Source of the DNA: an uncultured Candidatus Saccharibacteria bacterium
GTDB lineage: Bacteria; Patescibacteriota; Saccharimonadia; Saccharimonadales; Saccharimonadaceae
NCBI GenBank assembly: GCA_947168825.1
Contig: CAMVNH010000002.1
Location: 94,457 to 158,456, forward strand
Direction of reading: 5' to 3'
DNA length: 64,000 nucleotides
Shown: positions 55,943-64,000 of the stretch, one piece after another
Layout of the letters: each line of letters opens with the position of its first letter
Position numbering within the stretch: the stretch's first letter is position 1
The notes under the pieces: generated by a model
What the model was told of the DNA's origin: nothing
Database searches by the model: none
Seen by the model: the letters and a program-made list of their open reading frames with translations, nothing else
Made by a program: the position numbers and the translations under genes

Positions 55943-56989
55943 ATGAGTTTGTTGCACGGAGTGGGCGAATTCTTCGCGATGGACATTGGGACAAATGCAC
56001 TAAGGTTAGTGCAGCTTTCTGGTGATGCGCAACACGGTTGGGCCTTGCAGAAATACGCTTATGTGCCAACAGATGCGAAAATTACTCAAGATAATAGCGA
56101 TTTAGGCAGAAGGAAGTTGGGGGAAAAAATTCTTGGTGCAGTGCGACAGGCTGGTGTGACGACGAAGAACATTGCAATCGGGCTACCAGCACAGAAGACT
56201 TTCACTTCTATTATTGAGGTTCCGAATGCTTCTCCGAAGCAGTTGGAGAATACGATTAAATATGAAGTGGATCGATATATTCCGATGTCAGTAGAGGAGG
56301 CAGAGTTTGATTACACGATTCTTGGCGTAAGTCCGAATGATCCGGCGAAGGCGGAGGTACTTTTGTCTTCGACGGCGAAGGATTATGCAGAGAGAACGAT
56401 GGAGATGATTGAGGGGCTTGGTCTGAATATTATAGCGCAAGAGCCGGAGCCGATTGCGATGGCAAGAGCGTTAGTGCCAGTGGGCAGCAAAGACGCGAGA
56501 ATGATGGTGGATTTAGGAGAAAATTCGACGGATATTGTGGTAATGTACCAGGGGGTACCGAGGTTGGTGCGTTCAATTCCTGGCGGTTTATCTGGATTAG
56601 TAAGATCGGTAGCACAAACTTTGAACGTGCGCGAAGATCAAGCGAGAAGATTTATTTTGAAGTACGGTTTGGCGCAGGATAAGATTGACGGACAGGTATT
56701 TAAGGCAATGGAGATGAATTTGGAATCGTTTGCGCAGGAGTTGATGAATTCGGTAAAGTTCTTCCAGACGAAGTATATCAATGCGCCAATTATTGGGTTG
56801 GTATTGTCTGGGTTTGCGGGTATGATTCCTTTTATTGCAGAGTATATGGAAGCGAAGACTGGGATTCAGACGGTACAGGGTAATCCGTGGCAGTTGGTAC
56901 AGGTAACACCGGCGCAAAGGCAAGCGTTGATGAATGTGGCAAGCGAGTTCTCAGTAGCGATTGGGCTTGCGGAAAGGAACAATGATTAA
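55943..56989 (+). CDS. pilM: Type IV pilus assembly protein PilM
   Basis: FFAMDIGTNALRLVQL...YEVDRYIPMSVEEAEFDYTIL; leads the pil cluster. Confidence 0.92.
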   Translation: MSLLHGVGEFFAMDIGTNALRLVQLSGDAQHGWALQKYAYVPTDAKITQDNSDLGRRKLGEKILGAVRQAGVTTKNIAIGLPAQKTFTSIIEVPNASPKQLENTIKYEVDRYIPMSVEEAEFDYTILGVSPNDPAKAEVLLSSTAKDYAERTMEMIEGLGLNIIAQEPEPIAMARALVPVGSKDARMMVDLGENSTDIVVMYQGVPRLVRSIPGGLSGLVRSVAQTLNVREDQARRFILKYGLAQDKIDGQVFKAMEMNLESFAQELMNSVKFFQTKYINAPIIGLVLSGFAGMIPFIAEYMEAKTGIQTVQGNPWQLVQVTPAQRQALMNVASEFSVAIGLAERNND

Positions 56990-58575
56990 TGGCAGACAAT
57001 AATGTGCAGCAGGCTCAGACTCCAGCTCCGGCTTCGGGGCAAGCGTCGGCACCAGCGCCAGCGAAGAAGAAACTGGATTTAAAGAAACTGAAAAATCTAG
57101 ATATTAAGACTTTGTTCGGCAAAGGCAAGGAAGTGGAGTTAGTTAGTGGTACGGCAAGCACGTTCGAAATTAATCTGGTGCCGAGCGTTAAGGCGGAGAT
57201 GATAAAGTCGCTAAAAATGCGAAATTTAGTGCTGTTTATTTGTATTATTATCGTGGCAGTGTCGGTTGGTATTGTGGCTATTGTTGGAAGTGTGGTGACT
57301 GGCCAAAATATCACGATGAATGACCAGGACAATAAGATTGAGATGATGTCTGGGAAGTTGAGTGGTTTTGAGGGGCTAGGAGAATATCTGACGATTCAGG
57401 ATCAGTTAGGGAATATTACTTCGATTCAAAATAACCGGAAGATTTTGTCGCGAGTGTTCTCGTTTTTGAATGTGCTACTCCCTAGTGATCCGGACCGGAT
57501 TACAATCTCAGAAATGAATGTGGATTTGTCAGAGAACATTATTAGTTTTTCGGGGCAGGCGGATGCTGGAGTGGAGCCGTTTATTGACTATCGCGTTCTG
57601 GAGTCGTTTAAAAAATCTGTCGCACTGGTAAAGTATGATTATGGTCGTTACGTAGATGCGGAGGACAATGAGATTCCAACGAGATGTGTAGTCGAATCTG
57701 GAAGCGATGGAAAGACTTTGGTTGAGGGGAATAGTATCTATGCTTATTGGATGATGGGGAAGAGCGGCTGCGAGACAGCGGTGACTGAGCGTGAAAAGGC
57801 TTTGGTGGAGCTTGCGACAGAGATTGAGGATGCAGCTGCTGCAGCAGCGGAAGATGCTGGAGAAGCTATGTCGGAAGATGAGATTTTGGAGCGGACTAAA
57901 GAGATTTATAATGAATACGCGGATGCGATAGTACCAAACTGGTATGATGAATGGTTGAGCGCCAATGACTTGACGCGTTATTCGGAAAAAGAGTTAAACA
58001 GCAACGATCGCCAGTCGATTTTAGATAGTTATAACGAGTGGAGGAACTCACTTTCGGATGAGGAGCGTTGGGTAGTAGATCAAGAATTGTCACAGGGGGT
58101 GGATTACCGTGACGTAAAGTTCATGAAGATTTATCGAACACCGCAATTCTCAGACTGGTATAAGAAGGAATATATGGACCTTTCTGGTGGAATTACAGGG
58201 GTGCCACATTTTGCTAGCCAGTGTATTACCTATAGCGGCATGGAGCTTGAAGATTCGATTCGTTGGACATCTAATAATGAATGTATGCTGATGGATGGCG
58301 ATGTAAATATTTCGAACTCTTCTAATGGTAGGGACGCGAGCAATAATCTGGTGCTAAGGTTTGAGGCTTCGTTGACTCTGAATGAGGATCCGTTGAAATT
58401 TGAGAATAAACATGTAATGGCGATTGGTCCGAACGGGCAAAATGTGACTGATTCTTATGTTCAGATTGAGGGGATGTTCGGAGAGAAAGCCGAAGATTGC
58501 CAGTCGAGCGATGTGGTCTGTGTTTCGAACACGGAAAATATAACTGGTGGAGGAAGTAAAGATGCCGAAGAATAA
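56989..58575 (+). CDS. PilN-like type IV pilus protein
   Basis: Position after pilM, single TM, INLVPS motif. Confidence 0.65.
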   Translation: MADNNVQQAQTPAPASGQASAPAPAKKKLDLKKLKNLDIKTLFGKGKEVELVSGTASTFEINLVPSVKAEMIKSLKMRNLVLFICIIIVAVSVGIVAIVGSVVTGQNITMNDQDNKIEMMSGKLSGFEGLGEYLTIQDQLGNITSIQNNRKILSRVFSFLNVLLPSDPDRITISEMNVDLSENIISFSGQADAGVEPFIDYRVLESFKKSVALVKYDYGRYVDAEDNEIPTRCVVESGSDGKTLVEGNSIYAYWMMGKSGCETAVTEREKALVELATEIEDAAAAAAEDAGEAMSEDEILERTKEIYNEYADAIVPNWYDEWLSANDLTRYSEKELNSNDRQSILDSYNEWRNSLSDEERWVVDQELSQGVDYRDVKFMKIYRTPQFSDWYKKEYMDLSGGITGVPHFASQCITYSGMELEDSIRWTSNNECMLMDGDVNISNSSNGRDASNNLVLRFEASLTLNEDPLKFENKHVMAIGPNGQNVTDSYVQIEGMFGEKAEDCQSSDVVCVSNTENITGGGSKDAEE

Positions 58576-59461
58576 TAAAGATACTGGTTCCGCAGGGTCG
58601 AAAAAACTAAAGATTTCGAAGGCACAGCAGACGATTCTGATAATCACACTAATTACCTCATTAGTAGTGGGCACTTGTTTGGTGCTAGTGATCCATTTTG
58701 TGCAGTATATTTCGTTTAACTCGAAGGTGATTGCTGCGAAAGACAAGGCAGTATCGAGTTATGAGAAAACTATTACAAATATTGGAGTCTGTAATAAACC
58801 AAAGGGCAAACATTATACCGTAGATGAGCTGAAGAAATGTAACCCGAACACGCTTTCTTCGGAGCAGCTTTCTGGCACTTTGCGTTATAATATTATGGAG
58901 ACAATGGCGTCAAATGCAGATCTTGAATCGGTGGCGAGAGAGAGTCAGGACGACTGTACGTCTTCAGATGGTAAGAAGATTAACTGGAGAGCACGTTACG
59001 ATAGGGAAGAAAATGAAGATAAAAAGGCGTACTATCTCGGTATGGTAAAAATGTGTTCAAGTCTTCGGGTGATTCCGGATGCGTTGCCGGCGCAGAAAAA
59101 TGTAGAGGCGCTGCTTGCAAGTTTGAACCAGATTTTCATTGTTTCGGGATGGGATCCGGAAGCTTTGTCCCCGAACGAGAGTTCGGAAGATTCACCGTAT
59201 GAGGGGGTGCAGTTGATTCCGGTGAGCTTGTCGGTGCAGTCGAGTGTGCCACAGACAATGAAAGTTTTGACAAACATAGAGAAATCGATTCGGACTTTTG
59301 ATATTTCTGCGGCTTCAGTTGAGTGGAGCGGAGACCAACTATCATTACAGGCACAGGCATCGGCGTATTATTTGGAAGAATCTGGCCTAAAGGAGAAGAC
59401 GGAGACTGTCTATGCTTCGAAGAATGCGAAAAAAGCGGCTAAGAATGGGAGTAAAGAATAA
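58562..59461 (+). CDS. PilO-like type IV pilus protein
   Basis: Single N-term TM and periplasmic domain; position between PilN-like and PilB. Confidence 0.55.
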   Translation: MPKNNKDTGSAGSKKLKISKAQQTILIITLITSLVVGTCLVLVIHFVQYISFNSKVIAAKDKAVSSYEKTITNIGVCNKPKGKHYTVDELKKCNPNTLSSEQLSGTLRYNIMETMASNADLESVARESQDDCTSSDGKKINWRARYDREENEDKKAYYLGMVKMCSSLRVIPDALPAQKNVEALLASLNQIFIVSGWDPEALSPNESSEDSPYEGVQLIPVSLSVQSSVPQTMKVLTNIEKSIRTFDISAASVEWSGDQLSLQAQASAYYLEESGLKEKTETVYASKNAKKAAKNGSKE

Positions 59462-59850
59462 TGAAAAAATCGGATCTTATTACAATAGTAATTGTATCGG
59501 TGATTGGAGTTTTTGTGTCGTCGTTAGTTGTGAATGCTGTTTTGGGAAATCCGAGTGAGGCGTATGTAAGTTATAAGACGATCGAGGTGGCAGATCCGGG
59601 GCTATCTGAGCCAGACCCAGAGGTGTTTAATAGTGATGCAATTAACCCGACGATTGAGGTTTATGTGGGTGATTGTGAGGATGTGGACCAAGACGGTAAG
59701 CTGTCACAGGCGGAATTAGTGGCTTGTGGTAGGGCGGAATCGGTAGATACGGCGGACGATGTAGACGAGCCAACAGATGAGGTCGTAGAGGAAGAAACAG
59801 AGATGGTGACGGAAGATATGGAGACAGGGAATGGCTCTACTAACTCGTGA
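59461..59850 (+). CDS. Small acidic membrane-anchored protein in pil cluster
   Basis: TM N-terminus, acidic C-term; translationally coupled. Confidence 0.6.
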   Translation: MKKSDLITIVIVSVIGVFVSSLVVNAVLGNPSEAYVSYKTIEVADPGLSEPDPEVFNSDAINPTIEVYVGDCEDVDQDGKLSQAELVACGRAESVDTADDVDEPTDEVVEEETEMVTEDMETGNGSTNS

Positions 59851-61594
59851 TACACAAGAAAAAGTAATCAAGCTTCTGATTGATGAAGGCTTGGTGGATG
59901 CGGCGGCGGTAAAAGAAGTCGAAGCAGAAGCTGAGAAGACAAAGAAGCCAGTGATGGCACTTTTAGTGTCAAAGGGAATAGCTTCAAATGAAATGATAAC
60001 GCATGCGACGGCCGTGGTGATGGGTGCGAGATATGTTGATCTTAAAAATGTAATGATGGATCAGGAAGTGCTTTTGAATTTACCACAAGATGTGGCGGAG
60101 CGTTCGATGGTGGTAGCACTTGGTGAGAAGAACGGAATGCTTTATGTGGCGATGATGGATGTTTCGAACATTCAGGCGACGGATTATTTAGCGACTCTGA
60201 CTGGAAGGCCGATTAAGGCGCTGATGTCCTCGGAGGAGGGGATACGCTGGGCTTTGTCGCAGTATAAGGGTGATTTTTCCGATGTGAATGCGGCGGCGAA
60301 GGCTTCGGAAGAGGAAAAAGCGGCGAAGGCTTCGGCAAATGTGAAGACGATCGCGCAAGATTCGCCGATCTCGAAGGCGCTTACGACGATTCTTGAATAT
60401 GCTGTGAAGTCGAAGGCTTCAGATATTCATATTGAACCGCTGGAAAATTCGTTGATTATTAGGTGCAGGATTGATGGTGTTTTGCGACAAGTGATGGAGC
60501 TGCCAAAGTCGATTGAGCCGGCGTTGATATCGCGTATAAAAATTTTATCCAACCTCAAGATTGATGAGCATCGTGTACCGCAAGACGGTCAGTTTACGGT
60601 TTTGGTGGGTGATAAAGAGGTTGATCTTCGTATTGCGATTGCGCCAGTGGTGTGGGGTGAGCAGGTGGTGATTCGTTTGCTGGATAAGACCGGAACGACG
60701 CTCGATATTGAGCAGATGGGTATGACTGGGCATGCGTTGAGAATGGTTGAAGAGGGAATCGCAAAGCCAAATGGGATGATTCTAACTTCCGGTCCGACTG
60801 GTTCTGGTAAGTCAACGACGCTCTATGCACTGGTAAAACGCATTAAAGATGAGAAGATTAATATTGTGACACTTGAGGATCCGGTCGAGTATAAGATGGA
60901 TGGCGTAAATCAGACGCAAGTGAATGTGGATGCAGGATTGACGTTCGCGTCGGGGCTTCGTTCGATTTTGCGTCAGGACCCAGATGTAGTAATGGTGGGG
61001 GAGATTCGTGATGGTGAGACGGCGCAGTTGGCGGTGCAGGCGGCGTTGACTGGGCACCTAGTTTTCTCGACACTGCACACGAACTCGGCGGCGGGTATTT
61101 TGCCACGTTTGATTGATATGGGGATTGAGCCGTTTTTGATTTCATCAACGCTAAATACCGTGATTGGCCAGCGACTCGTGAGGCGAGTAGCGGAAAAGCG
61201 CGAGACTTATATCTCTAATGAAATGGAGACACAGGAAATGAATTCGGTAGTGGCCAGTATTTTGCCGCAGTCGCCAGATCAGGTAGCGGCAGTTTCTGAG
61301 GATTTAGGTTATCCTGGACTACCAGTGGCCAACCAGAATGGATATACGCTAGTGAAGGGGATTGATGATAAAGATACTCCGGGTGGATATAAGGGGCGAG
61401 CTGGTTTGTATGAAACGATTTCGATTGATGAAGATATTCAGAAGTTGATTAATGCTCATGCTACATCGGCGGAGATTATGAAGATTGCGAAGATGAAGGG
61501 GACGATTACGATGCGCCAAGATGGGATGTTGAAGGCGCTGTCTGGTATTACGACGATGAAGGAAGTTGATAGGGTGGCGTCGGACCTTGCTTAA
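59831..61594 (+). CDS. pilB: Type IV pilus assembly ATPase PilB/GspE
   Basis: GPTGSGKSTTLYALVKRI, LRSILRQDPDVVMVGEIRDGETAQLAVQAALTGHLVFSTLHTN. Confidence 0.95.
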   Translation: MALLTRDTQEKVIKLLIDEGLVDAAAVKEVEAEAEKTKKPVMALLVSKGIASNEMITHATAVVMGARYVDLKNVMMDQEVLLNLPQDVAERSMVVALGEKNGMLYVAMMDVSNIQATDYLATLTGRPIKALMSSEEGIRWALSQYKGDFSDVNAAAKASEEEKAAKASANVKTIAQDSPISKALTTILEYAVKSKASDIHIEPLENSLIIRCRIDGVLRQVMELPKSIEPALISRIKILSNLKIDEHRVPQDGQFTVLVGDKEVDLRIAIAPVVWGEQVVIRLLDKTGTTLDIEQMGMTGHALRMVEEGIAKPNGMILTSGPTGSGKSTTLYALVKRIKDEKINIVTLEDPVEYKMDGVNQTQVNVDAGLTFASGLRSILRQDPDVVMVGEIRDGETAQLAVQAALTGHLVFSTLHTNSAAGILPRLIDMGIEPFLISSTLNTVIGQRLVRRVAEKRETYISNEMETQEMNSVVASILPQSPDQVAAVSEDLGYPGLPVANQNGYTLVKGIDDKDTPGGYKGRAGLYETISIDEDIQKLINAHATSAEIMKIAKMKGTITMRQDGMLKALSGITTMKEVDRVASDLA

Positions 61595-61622
61595 ATAATA
61601 GTTCTTATGGTATAATTTTAGT

Positions 61623-62702
61623 ATGGATACAAGTGGGCAACAGGGAATAAGAATCGAGCAATTACTAGAGACTTGTGTGCGATCGGGGGCCTCTGACCTT
61701 CATTTGCAGGTAGGGCTACAGCCAATATTAAGGATAGATGGTTCGCTCAGGCCGATTCCAAATACTCCAGTTTTGACGGAGCAAGACACAGAGCGAATGA
61801 TTTTTTCGACGATGGATTCGGAACAGCAACAGATTTTGATGAAAGATAAAGAGTTTGATTACTCTTTTAACTTCGGGGGTTTGGGCAGATTTAGGGTAAA
61901 TGCTTTTCGAGAGAGAGGTAATCTTGCGGCGGCTATGAGGCTAGTGCCGGATGAGATTTTATCTTGTGAAGATTTAAAACTTCCTGCGGTGGTTGAAAAA
62001 TTTACAGATTTTCCGAGAGGATTAGTGTTGGTGACTGGTCCGACTGGTTCTGGTAAATCGACGACGCTTGCGGCTCTGCTTGAGAAGATTAATAACGAGA
62101 AAGCAGTGCATATTTTGACGATTGAGGACCCGATTGAATTTACGTATAAGTCGAAGCGGGCCGTGGTTGTACAGCGTGAGGTGCATTATGATACGTATTC
62201 ATTTTCGAGAGCATTGAGGTCTGCACTGAGGGAAGATCCGGACGTAGTGATGATTGGTGAGATGCGTGATCTTGAGACAATTCAGGCAGCGATTACAGTA
62301 GCAGAGACTGGGCATTTGGTTTTTGCTACGTTGCATACTAATTCGGCGGCACAGTCTGTGGACCGCATTGTAGATGTATTTCCAGCTCATCAGCAACCGC
62401 AGGTGAGATTGCAACTTTCGAGTGTGTTGCAAGCGGTTTGCGCGCAACGTCTAATACCAGCGATTGGTGGAGGTCGTGTGCCAGCGGCGGAAATAATGAT
62501 TTCGAATCCGGCGATTAAGGCTTTGATTCGAGAAGGGAAATCACACCAGCTAGATACGGCGATTCAGACCGGCGTATCACAAGGGATGCAGACAATGGAC
62601 CGGACTTTGGTGAAGATGGTGCAGTCCGGGATCATCACTTATGATGATGCGCGAGATTACGCTGTCGACTTAACTGAGTTTGAAAGGCTCGCTAGGGGGT
62701 AG
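61623..62702 (+). CDS. pilT: Twitching motility ATPase PilT
   Basis: GASDLHLQVGLQPILRIDG; FGGLGRFRVNAF; LREDPDVVMIGEMRDLETI. Confidence 0.95.
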   Translation: MDTSGQQGIRIEQLLETCVRSGASDLHLQVGLQPILRIDGSLRPIPNTPVLTEQDTERMIFSTMDSEQQQILMKDKEFDYSFNFGGLGRFRVNAFRERGNLAAAMRLVPDEILSCEDLKLPAVVEKFTDFPRGLVLVTGPTGSGKSTTLAALLEKINNEKAVHILTIEDPIEFTYKSKRAVVVQREVHYDTYSFSRALRSALREDPDVVMIGEMRDLETIQAAITVAETGHLVFATLHTNSAAQSVDRIVDVFPAHQQPQVRLQLSSVLQAVCAQRLIPAIGGGRVPAAEIMISNPAIKALIREGKSHQLDTAIQTGVSQGMQTMDRTLVKMVQSGIITYDDARDYAVDLTEFERLARG

Positions 62703-62703
62703 A

Positions 62704-63906
62704 ATGTTAAGATTTATCTATAAGGCAACTGACCCGAAAGTGAAGAAAGTTGTAAAAGGTGTGATTCAAGCCGAATCTGAGCGAGCGGCTGGGAAGCTGT
62801 TGATTGATAAAGGTTTGTCTCCGATCTCGATTGAGGAGGAGAATGAAGGCGGACTATTAGATAAGATAACGAACCAGATAACAACGAAGGATAAAATTGT
62901 CTTTACAAGGCAGTTTGCGACTTTGATTGGTGCTGGTTTGCCACTTGCAGCATCTCTAAGAACCTTATTGGAGCAGACACAAAATAAGGGAATGAAAAAA
63001 GTCATTGAGGAGATTTTAACGGACGTCGAGTCTGGTAAGAATTTGACGGATGCGTGTTCAAAGCATCCAGAAGTGTTCGATAAAGTGTACTTAGCACTTT
63101 TGCAGGCTGGTGAGATGAGCGGTACACTTGATGTGTCCCTGAAACGTTTGGCGACGCAGCAGGAAAAAGATGAGGCGGTGATGTCGAAGATTCGTAGCGC
63201 TTTAACTAATCCACTAATTACTCTTGCGGTGATTGTGGCAGTGATCGTGTTCTTGATGATAGAAGTGGTGCCACAGGTGAAAGATTTGTATGATAGTTTA
63301 GGAGAAGAATTACCATCATTGACGGCGGCGATGGTGGCAGTGGCTAGCGTACTGATTAACCAATGGTGGTTGCTGCTAATAGTGATTGGTTTGCTAGTTT
63401 GGTTATTTATGATGTTTAAGAAAACTAAAACTGGCGTAAGAATGGCGGCAAATTTGAAGTTGAATGTGCCTTTGTTTAAAGGGTTGTTTTTACGGCTTTA
63501 TATGGGGCGTTTTGCTAGGACGATGCAGAATCTATTATCTACCGGAGTATCAATGCTAGATTCGATGCAGATTTCGTCAGAGGCGATGGATAATGTGGTT
63601 CTTCAGGAGGAGATAGAGAAGGCTGAGAAGAAAGTACGGGCTGGGCGACCCCTGTCTGAAGCGTTACGTGAAGCAGACTATATTTTGCCACTTGTACCAC
63701 AGATGACATCGATTGGTGAGGAATCTGGTAAAATTGATGAAATGTTGGGCAAGGCGGCGCAGGTATATGAAGATGAAGTAGATGAACAAGTGGCAAGAAT
63801 TTCGCAGATGATTGAGCCTTTGATGATGGTGCTACTTGCGGGTATGGCTGGTGGTATTATCGGCGCGATTTTGTTCCCAATCTACTCACTAGTGAATAAT
63901 ATCTAA
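62704..63906 (+). CDS. pilC: Type IV pilus inner membrane protein PilC/GspF
   Basis: FTRQFATLIGAGLPLAASL...RFARTMQNLLSTGVSMLDSM...MIEPLMMVLLAGMAGGIIGAILFPIYSLVN. Confidence 0.95.
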   Translation: MLRFIYKATDPKVKKVVKGVIQAESERAAGKLLIDKGLSPISIEEENEGGLLDKITNQITTKDKIVFTRQFATLIGAGLPLAASLRTLLEQTQNKGMKKVIEEILTDVESGKNLTDACSKHPEVFDKVYLALLQAGEMSGTLDVSLKRLATQQEKDEAVMSKIRSALTNPLITLAVIVAVIVFLMIEVVPQVKDLYDSLGEELPSLTAAMVAVASVLINQWWLLLIVIGLLVWLFMMFKKTKTGVRMAANLKLNVPLFKGLFLRLYMGRFARTMQNLLSTGVSMLDSMQISSEAMDNVVLQEEIEKAEKKVRAGRPLSEALREADYILPLVPQMTSIGEESGKIDEMLGKAAQVYEDEVDEQVARISQMIEPLMMVLLAGMAGGIIGAILFPIYSLVNNI

Positions 63907-63945
63907 ATATATATTAATATACTATACGTAATTGTGTATGTATGC

Positions 63946-64000
63946 GTGATATGTGATATGTGATATGTGATATGTGATATGTGATATGTGATATGTGATA
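63946..64000. repeat. Heptanucleotide tandem repeat (GTGATAT)n, about 7.9 units, cut by the window end
   Basis: Uninterrupted gtgatat repeats from 63946 to the last base. Confidence 0.97.

Noticed and set aside
63946-64000. CRISPR array
   Set aside because: Unit is 7 bp with no spacers; a microsatellite.

Overview
Window from a small, streamlined bacterial genome. Gene content and protein style suggest Patescibacteria/CPR, most likely Candidatus Saccharibacteria (inference; no rRNA is present to confirm). It holds about 50 supported CDSs, three tRNAs (Arg-GCG, Ser-CGA, Ser-GGA) and no CRISPR or rRNA. Core genes: groES-groEL with a CIRCE element, murE, valS, tsaD, an ABC exporter, hppA, pyrG, argS, orn, mscL, dnaG, rpoD, polA, a VTC/DUF4956/CotH cassette, mutM, holA-like, truB, rpsO, a small RelA/SpoT synthetase, pnp, ftsK, rpsF-ssb-rpsR, efp, tlyA-like, and a type IV pilus cluster pilM-N-O-B-T-C. 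Most striking observations: (1) at about 127-300 (minus strand) an Asn-codon (AAC/AAT) saturated FISUMP-like C-terminal sequence that looks like a diversity-generating retroelement template repeat, with its RT presumably just outside the left edge; (2) a compact orphan transcription unit at 50494-50800 with a structured leader, alternative hairpins around the Shine-Dalgarno, a 26-aa basic peptide ORF and a terminator, driven by one member of a four-copy dispersed promoter family (TGCTTGTAA-N18-TATAnT); (3) widespread leaderless genes, including divergent leaderless pairs sharing about 30 bp; (4) a degenerate MurE paralogue, a DnaG without zinc ligands, a tandem family of uncharacterised proteins, an accessory island with a decayed BRO-type gene and a RhuM-Fic fusion, and a 7-bp microsatellite after pilC. 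All calls are by eye; no searches were run.
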